The notes under the pieces were generated by a model that was not told the DNA's origin, did no database searches, and was given only the letters and a program-made list of their open reading frames with translations. Positions 31,038 through 35,329 of a stretch of 35,329 nt of DNA are shown in pieces. Every line of letters starts with the position of its first letter. Positions within the stretch are counted from its first letter, which is position 1. This DNA comes from an uncultured Muribaculaceae bacterium (GTDB lineage Bacteria > Bacteroidota > Bacteroidia > Bacteroidales > Muribaculaceae), in assembly GCA_910578035.1 (NCBI GenBank), contig CAJTOB010000030.1, forward strand, positions 1 to 35,329, given 5' to 3'. A program made the position numbers and the translations under genes.

Positions 31038-33269
31038 ATGAATAAAACCATTCGCATTATCGCAGGTATTCTTGCCATCACCGCAATATCTTGCGAAAAT
31101 ACACAGCCCGGCGAGATGAAACAAGATGCAGAGACTGTCATCATCGCCAATACAGCCGACACGGATATAAACTCGCGGACAGCGATAGACCCGACAGACT
31201 ATTTCGGAGGACATATTGGCATCCTATGGACGCCCGACGACGCTATAGGTGTTTTCGGAGGCATCGTGCGCAACTCCCGCTTCGCGTGCTCCGCCACTGC
31301 TCCCAGAGGACGCGCCGCTTTCACCGGAAACTGCGCCACACCGCAATACGCATACTACCCATACAGCGCCGCCAACGACGGCGCCGACCCGACATCGCTT
31401 ACCGGCACACTGCAGGCAAACCAGTCGTTCGACTCGGCCTCGCAACGTATCGACGGCGACTACAAATTCGGCTATCCGCGCCCCAACACTGAAAACGAAT
31501 TCGATTTTACACACATTTTCGCATTATTGCGCTTCAATATCGAGGCTACAGGCACTCCGCTGGCCGGAGAATATCTGAAAAGCATATCGCTTGCGCTGCC
31601 CGAAGGACGCCAACTGGCCGGCGACTTCACTTTCGACGCCACCGACGGTTCTTATGCCTTCGCCAGCAACACATCGAGCACCGTGACCCTCGAATGGGCC
31701 GATATTCCCGCGCTAACCGCAGGAAAGAGAAACACGGCATACATGACGGTTGCCCCAGACCTTCATGCCGATGACCTGGTGGTGATAACAATACTCACCG
31801 ACCGCCACAAAGCCACCTTCACCAAGTCTATAGCATACGATTTCAAGCCCAACGCGGTATATACATTCAATCTGCAGCTGCGTGACTTTGCCGCCGACAT
31901 GACTGTGGAGGAACTACCCGTAGAACCCGAAGAGGAGACCGCCAACTGCTATATGATTACCTCTGCCGGCCAGCACGACTTCAAGGCTACCGTGATTGGC
32001 AACGGCCAGAAAGGTATCATTCCCGGTGCCGGATTCCACAACGAAAACGCCGGCATTAAGCCACGTTCGGCCGCTCTGCTTTGGGAAGACGTGCAGGGAT
32101 TCATATCCGACGTCGAACTCCGCGACGGGCGCGTCTACTACACCACATCGGGCAACGTCGGCAACGCCGTCATCGCCGTCTACAGCGGCACAGACCGCCA
32201 AGGCGACATTCTGTGGAGCTGGCACATATGGGGCGTAGGCGACTCCATGCCCCAGGACTATGCCATCACCACCAAAGGAGGCAGCACTTTCGACATCATG
32301 GACCGCAATCTCGGTGCATTCCCCTCAACCGACGCACAGCGTCTTGAAACCACCCGCACAGCCGAAGACGAGGCATATGTGCTCAACTGCATGCTCTACC
32401 AGTGGGGCCGCAAAGACCCCTTCCCCAATGCCGACACATATTATATCGACGGCGCTGCTCAGAATATTGCCTCTTCGTTCCCAGTATGGCAGCCGGCAAC
32501 AAGCGCCGAGGCTACAATCGGTGCGAGTGTGCTACGGCCCGGATATATAATCAACAGAGCTGCCGACTCAAACGGTTCTCACTGGCTTGGCACCGACTGC
32601 CGGCTACTATGGGGCGACGACGCCATGGCTGCCGGCTCTGACGGCGGCTGGTCTGACGTGAAAACAATCTACGACCCATCGCCGGTGGGATACCGCGTGG
32701 CAAACGGCAACACCTTCACCGCCTTTATTCCCGGTAACAACACAAGCAAGACAATGACAGGCGTAAGCGCATTCCGCACCGACGACAACGGCGAGAAAAT
32801 CCCGGAACTTACCGAGTACATAACCTGCGTGGTGGAAACCGAATACGACGGAACAACTCCGCGCTGGTTCCCGCGGGGAATACACCGCACCCGCATCGGT
32901 TTTGCATACGGAAGTTCATCGAACAAGGACAAGATCTTTGGATACGGCATATACATGAAACGCAGCGACAACGACAGCGAAGGCAACTACTACGCCATGG
33001 GCGGTGTGCGCGTCCCTAACCCGAACGGCGCGCGCGATCATTTCGCCAAAAGCGGATACTGGTGGACAAGCTCTGCCGCTACCTCCGACAGCCGTCGCTG
33101 CCAAATGGCTCTGCAGCATTTCTTCTGGCTGACCGGCTCCGGAAACTATGCCGAGCCCGACAAGGGGCTGGCTTCAGGCAGAAACGCCGGTGTAAACGGA
33201 AATGTCGTAGCCAAAGACTCCTCAAACCCCTGGCAGGCCCAGGCAGTGCGCTGCGTAAGAGAAAAATAA
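31038..33269 (+). CDS. Fimbrillin-like lipoprotein with FISUMP-like C-terminus
   Basis: The protein has 743 residues from the ATG at 31038, which directly precedes a lipoprotein signal peptide ending at C19 (TAISC); an upstream in-frame start at 30924 lacks a signal. Residues about 25-290 are Mfa/fimbrillin-like (RTAIDPTDYFGG, GILWTPDDAIGVFGG, ALLRFNIEATG, VYTFNLQL). From about 300 the pattern changes to ETANCYMITSAG, then YQWGRKDPFPN and a GYWWTSSAATSDSRRCQ block, ending WQAQAVRCVRE. These resemble the Fibrobacter-type FISUMP repeat common in Bacteroidetes surface proteins. It is probably an adhesin or fimbrial tip-like protein of the outer membrane surface. Confidence 0.8.
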   Translation: MNKTIRIIAGILAITAISCENTQPGEMKQDAETVIIANTADTDINSRTAIDPTDYFGGHIGILWTPDDAIGVFGGIVRNSRFACSATAPRGRAAFTGNCATPQYAYYPYSAANDGADPTSLTGTLQANQSFDSASQRIDGDYKFGYPRPNTENEFDFTHIFALLRFNIEATGTPLAGEYLKSISLALPEGRQLAGDFTFDATDGSYAFASNTSSTVTLEWADIPALTAGKRNTAYMTVAPDLHADDLVVITILTDRHKATFTKSIAYDFKPNAVYTFNLQLRDFAADMTVEELPVEPEEETANCYMITSAGQHDFKATVIGNGQKGIIPGAGFHNENAGIKPRSAALLWEDVQGFISDVELRDGRVYYTTSGNVGNAVIAVYSGTDRQGDILWSWHIWGVGDSMPQDYAITTKGGSTFDIMDRNLGAFPSTDAQRLETTRTAEDEAYVLNCMLYQWGRKDPFPNADTYYIDGAAQNIASSFPVWQPATSAEATIGASVLRPGYIINRAADSNGSHWLGTDCRLLWGDDAMAAGSDGGWSDVKTIYDPSPVGYRVANGNTFTAFIPGNNTSKTMTGVSAFRTDDNGEKIPELTEYITCVVETEYDGTTPRWFPRGIHRTRIGFAYGSSSNKDKIFGYGIYMKRSDNDSEGNYYAMGGVRVPNPNGARDHFAKSGYWWTSSAATSDSRRCQMALQHFFWLTGSGNYAEPDKGLASGRNAGVNGNVVAKDSSNPWQAQAVRCVREK

Positions 33270-33304
33270 ACTATATAACAGTTCTTTAACTAAAAATCAA
33301 TCAG

Positions 33305-34504
33305 ATGAAAAAGTATCTATTGACAGCCATTGCGGCAACCGCCGCCATGGGCATCTCGGCGCAGGAAGTAGCCGAGGTCGCAACTGAGACCTACACCGAA
33401 ACGGTGGCGAGCATCGCTCCCGACGGCCGCAGCAACTGGTTTATCAGCGTAGGCGCCGGCCCGCAGATGTTCTTCGGCGACCACGACCGTCAGGCCAAGT
33501 TCGGCGACCGCATATCGCCGGCTCTCGACATCGCCGTGGGCAAATGGTTCTCGCCCTCTATCGGCGTACGCCTGATGTACAGCGGTCTCAGCGCCAAAGG
33601 CGCCACCCAGACCTGGGGCGACAAGAACGGCGGCATCTACAACACCGGCAAGGTAGTGCCCGGCAAATACACCCACCCCTACGGCTTTCTCTGCGAGCAG
33701 AAAATCAACTATCTCACTCTGCATGCCGATGTGATGTTCGACCTCACTAACATGATTGGTGGCTACAAGGCCGACCGCGTGTATGGCTGCGCTCCCTACA
33801 TCGGTGTGGGCTGGGGCCATGTCTACAACAACCCCCATCAGAACACGGTAATAGGCAACGCCGGTATCTTCAATATGTTCCACGTATCGAAGGCTTTCGA
33901 CATCAACCTCGACCTCCGCGCCATGATTACCAATGATGAATTCGACGGCGAAACAGGCCGCCGCAGCTTCGACGCCATGCTCAGCGTCACCGCCGGAGTC
34001 ACATATCGCTTCGCTCCCCGCGGCTGGAAATCGCGCGTGATGAAGGTGGTGGAATACGACAACGACGCCGTAAACGAACTCCGCCGCCGCGTAGCCGAAC
34101 TTATTGCCCAGAACGAAAAGCTCGAACGCGAGAAAGCCGGCACAACCGTGCAACACAACACCGTTGTCAACGCCAACGGCAACTATCTCATCTACTTCCC
34201 CATCAACGTGAGCGCGCTCTCCAACGCCGACCGCGCCCAGCTCGAAATGGTGGCCGACATGATCAAATCTACGCCAGAATCGACCGTATTCTCGGTTATC
34301 GGCTATGCCGACAAAGCCACCGGCAGCCCCGAAATCAACGAGACTCTCAGCCGCGAACGCGCCCAGTCGGTACGCGAATACCTCGTTAAGGAATTCGGTA
34401 TCGCAGCCGACCGTCTCGACGTGTCGTGGAACGGCGGCGTAGGCAATATGTTCCTCAATGATCCCTCGCTCAGCCGAGTTGTAATCATACGCCAGAAAAA
34501 ATAA
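33305..34504 (+). CDS. OmpA-family outer membrane protein
   Basis: The protein has 399 residues. A signal peptide ends about ISA|QE (19/20). Residues about 20-250 are strand-rich and contain WFISVGAGPQMFFGDHD and PSIGVRLMYSGLSAKG, typical of an OmpA beta-barrel. A coiled-coil linker spans about 255-280. The C-terminal domain (about 290-395) has YFPINVSALSN, SVIGYADKATG and NETLSRERAQSVREYL with R352 in the peptidoglycan-binding motif. It anchors outer membrane to cell wall. It is the last gene of the rightward run and ends close to the hairpin at 34517. Confidence 0.92.
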   Translation: MKKYLLTAIAATAAMGISAQEVAEVATETYTETVASIAPDGRSNWFISVGAGPQMFFGDHDRQAKFGDRISPALDIAVGKWFSPSIGVRLMYSGLSAKGATQTWGDKNGGIYNTGKVVPGKYTHPYGFLCEQKINYLTLHADVMFDLTNMIGGYKADRVYGCAPYIGVGWGHVYNNPHQNTVIGNAGIFNMFHVSKAFDINLDLRAMITNDEFDGETGRRSFDAMLSVTAGVTYRFAPRGWKSRVMKVVEYDNDAVNELRRRVAELIAQNEKLEREKAGTTVQHNTVVNANGNYLIYFPINVSALSNADRAQLEMVADMIKSTPESTVFSVIGYADKATGSPEINETLSRERAQSVREYLVKEFGIAADRLDVSWNGGVGNMFLNDPSLSRVVIIRQKK

Positions 34505-34516
34505 ATGCTCTGCATC

Positions 34517-34555
34517 TGTGGGTTCATGCTGTCGCGATGACATTCAGAACCCACA
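34517..34555 (+). terminator. Hairpin terminator of the OmpA gene
   Basis: A 9-bp stem (TGTGGGTTC / GAACCCACA) with a possible inner stem (TGTC/GACA) lies 12 nt after the OmpA stop. A convincing T run is absent. It is the likely end of the rightward transcription unit. Confidence 0.55.
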
Positions 34556-34562
34556 ATTACTC

Positions 34563-34661
34563 ATCGGGCAGGAGGTAAACACTAATCGCATGTGTTTACC
34601 TCCTGCCTTCGTATTTACCGCCCTCTCACACCGCCGTACGCGCCCTTCGGCATGCGGCGCT
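34563..34661 (-). mobile_element. 3' fragment of a group II intron (domains V and VI)
   Basis: On the minus strand, the complement of 34630-34661 (32 nt) folds like group II intron domain V: CGCCG/CGGCG lower helix, a CG bulge next to GTACGG, upper helix GCC/GGC with loop GAAG. It carries a CGC instead of the usual AGC triad. It is followed by GTGTGAGAGG, the linker typical of bacterial introns. A perfect 16-bp hairpin (arms 34567-34582 and 34592-34607) stands where domain VI would be, and the sequence ends CCTGCCCGAT at 34563, resembling an intron 3' end. No reverse transcriptase or 5' intron part is visible. The hairpin could alternatively be a plain terminator. Confidence 0.5.
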
Positions 34662-34797
34662 TCTTATTCTCGTAATATTCTGTAAGTGATGGACAGAGCG
34701 CTCGTCAGTATCGGGCTATGGACGGTACGCCAATAGCCTTTTCGAGAATCAGCTCATTTCCATGCCTGCCGTCTGTACCCATGCCGGCCAAACAGAA
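34662..34797. other. Non-coding stretch, no recognised feature
   Basis: This stretch lies between the intron-like fragment and the hairpin of the candidate small RNA. It has no open reading frame of note, no clear promoter and no repeats that I can identify. It could be residual intron sequence. Confidence 0.5.
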
Positions 34798-34981
34798 AGA
34801 GGGTGTGTCAAAAAAATTGACACACCCTCTGTAAATATCCGTGATCCGCCTGGGAGCAAAACTTTTATGCTTACAGGCGTTGATTTTTAGAGAGTTACGA
34901 GTTTTGCTTTTTCAAAGTGTACCGATTTTGGTACCGCTTTTAGACCCTCCGGCCTTAACACGTTCTTTAATGTGTGGGAAC
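34798..34981 (-). ncRNA. Candidate structured small RNA
   Basis: Transcription from the minus-strand promoter at 34988-35019 would give a ~185-nt RNA. It would end at a perfect 14-bp hairpin (34798-34811 / 34817-34830, loop of T's on the RNA strand) followed by TTCTGTTT. Two interleaved stems form an H-type pseudoknot: CGCCTG/CAGGCG (34847-34852 / 34874-34879) and a 9-bp stem AGCAAAACT/AGTTTTGCT (34855-34863 / 34900-34908). A further hairpin, GTACC/GGTAC, lies near 34920-34935. No coding frame longer than about 30 codons is seen. I recognise no Rfam family. Confidence 0.4.
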
Positions 34982-34987
34982 GTATTG

Positions 34988-35019
34988 CAAAGTTAAGCAA
35001 TATATTGGAATGTACCAAA
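34988..35019 (-). promoter_or_regulatory. Minus-strand promoter of the candidate RNA
   Basis: Perfect -33 TTTG (complement of 35016-35019) and perfect -7 TAACTTTG (complement of 34988-34995) are spaced exactly 20 nt apart. This is the Bacteroidetes vegetative promoter consensus. It faces left into a gap with no gene, which is the main evidence for the non-coding transcript. Confidence 0.7.
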
Positions 35020-35072
35020 TTTTCACGCAACTATTTGAGAGTCAAAAGCTAAATTCATTTTGCGTGACCCCC

Positions 35073-35329
35073 TCAATCCTTGACGGGGTAAAAGATGCCT
35101 TTGAGTAACTGCGACATTCCGTTTTCGGTGAACGTCGCAGTTATTTTTTCGCAGATGTAGCGTTTGCCCCGGATAAGGAACAGGGAGCGCACATCGGGAA
35201 TTGTATTGGCGAGGAACTTAAAGGTAGTCTTCATTTTCGGATCTACGGTGTGGAACACTTTGCTGCGACGTGTCAGTCGGTTGTTGATGCGCAGGGAGAA
35301 GTGGACGTAGGCAAAGTTGCTCCAATCGT
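35073..35329 (-). CDS. C-terminal fragment of an unidentified protein (cut by window edge)
   Basis: An open frame on the minus strand enters from the right edge and ends with TGA at 35073-35075. The 84 visible residues start DWSNFAYVHFSLRI and include RRSKVFHTVDPKMK, IRGKRYICEKI and a final LLKGIFYPVKD. The true start lies beyond the window; the internal GTG near 35258 is not the start. I do not recognise the family. The gene converges on the OmpA gene, separated from it by the candidate RNA. Confidence 0.7.
   Translation of the reverse strand, partial: DWSNFAYVHFSLRINNRLTRRSKVFHTVDPKMKTTFKFLANTIPDVRSLFLIRGKRYICEKITATFTENGMSQLLKGIFYPVKD

Noticed and set aside
33317..34543. 408-codon minus-strand open frame opposite the OmpA gene
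   Set aside because: Shadow of the GC-rich OmpA gene; the plus strand has signal peptide, barrel and OmpA motifs.
34840..34910. tRNA or tmRNA gene
   Set aside because: No T-loop GTTCGAATCC-like sequence, no acceptor stem or CCA end; the stems interleave as a pseudoknot instead of a cloverleaf.

Overview
The window comes from a Bacteroidales genome, probably a gut species and possibly Muribaculaceae (the family is inference). Evidence: two promoters with the Bacteroidetes TTTG-N20-TAnnTTTG pattern, an UpxY-type antiterminator at the head of a capsule operon, fimbrillin-like lipoproteins, and an rRNA-leader-like stretch resembling those of Bacteroides. Base composition is strongly mosaic. The glycan-specific core (about 3.4-16.4 kb) is AT-rich, while the flanking export, fimbrillin and OmpA genes are GC-rich.

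Layout. Positions 1-322 hold a minus-strand promoter and leader that probably belong to a 16S rRNA operon just off the left edge. A tyrosine recombinase (601-1806) is followed by an invertible promoter segment with three copies of a recombination site (about 1932-2193). The only promoter visible in the segment points left, so the capsule operon appears to be captured in the OFF orientation. A hairpin-bearing leader leads to an UpxY-like antiterminator and a small HAD-type protein, then a 19-codon remnant of an AbiH gene at the edge of the glycan cassette.

The cassette (3416-19914) encodes a Wzx flippase, an SDR and a TPP-dependent enzyme (possibly a pair making a branched or modified sugar), a pyruvyl-transferase-like protein, a UDP-galactopyranose-mutase-like flavoprotein, an acyltransferase, a Wzy polymerase and seven glycosyltransferases. 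Many genes overlap by 1-4 nt. A protein with six helix-turn-helix-like repeats (19956-21179) separates this core from a conserved-looking tail: the initiating sugar-phosphate transferase, a PqqD / nucleotidyltransferase / HPr-kinase-like trio, a Wza-like export lipoprotein and a Wzc-like tyrosine kinase with a Gly-Tyr-rich tail. The genes together describe a Wzx/Wzy-dependent capsule or exopolysaccharide with a large repeat unit, probably carrying galactofuranose, pyruvate and acyl groups.

After a repeat-rich gap (27621-27867) come a short peptide gene, a lipoprotein joining a fimbrillin-like N-terminus to a PI-PLC-like C-terminus, a second fimbrillin-like lipoprotein ending in a FISUMP-like domain, and an OmpA-family protein. 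The right end (34505-35329) holds terminator hairpins, an apparent 3' fragment of a group II intron, a candidate minus-strand structured RNA with its own promoter and terminator, and the 3' end of an unidentified minus-strand gene.

The most notable points are the three-site phase-variable promoter, the PqqD/NTase/HprK trio inside a capsule operon, the six-HTH array protein, the fimbrillin/PI-PLC fusion and the candidate pseudoknotted RNA. All functions are inferred by eye from sequence; no database search was run.
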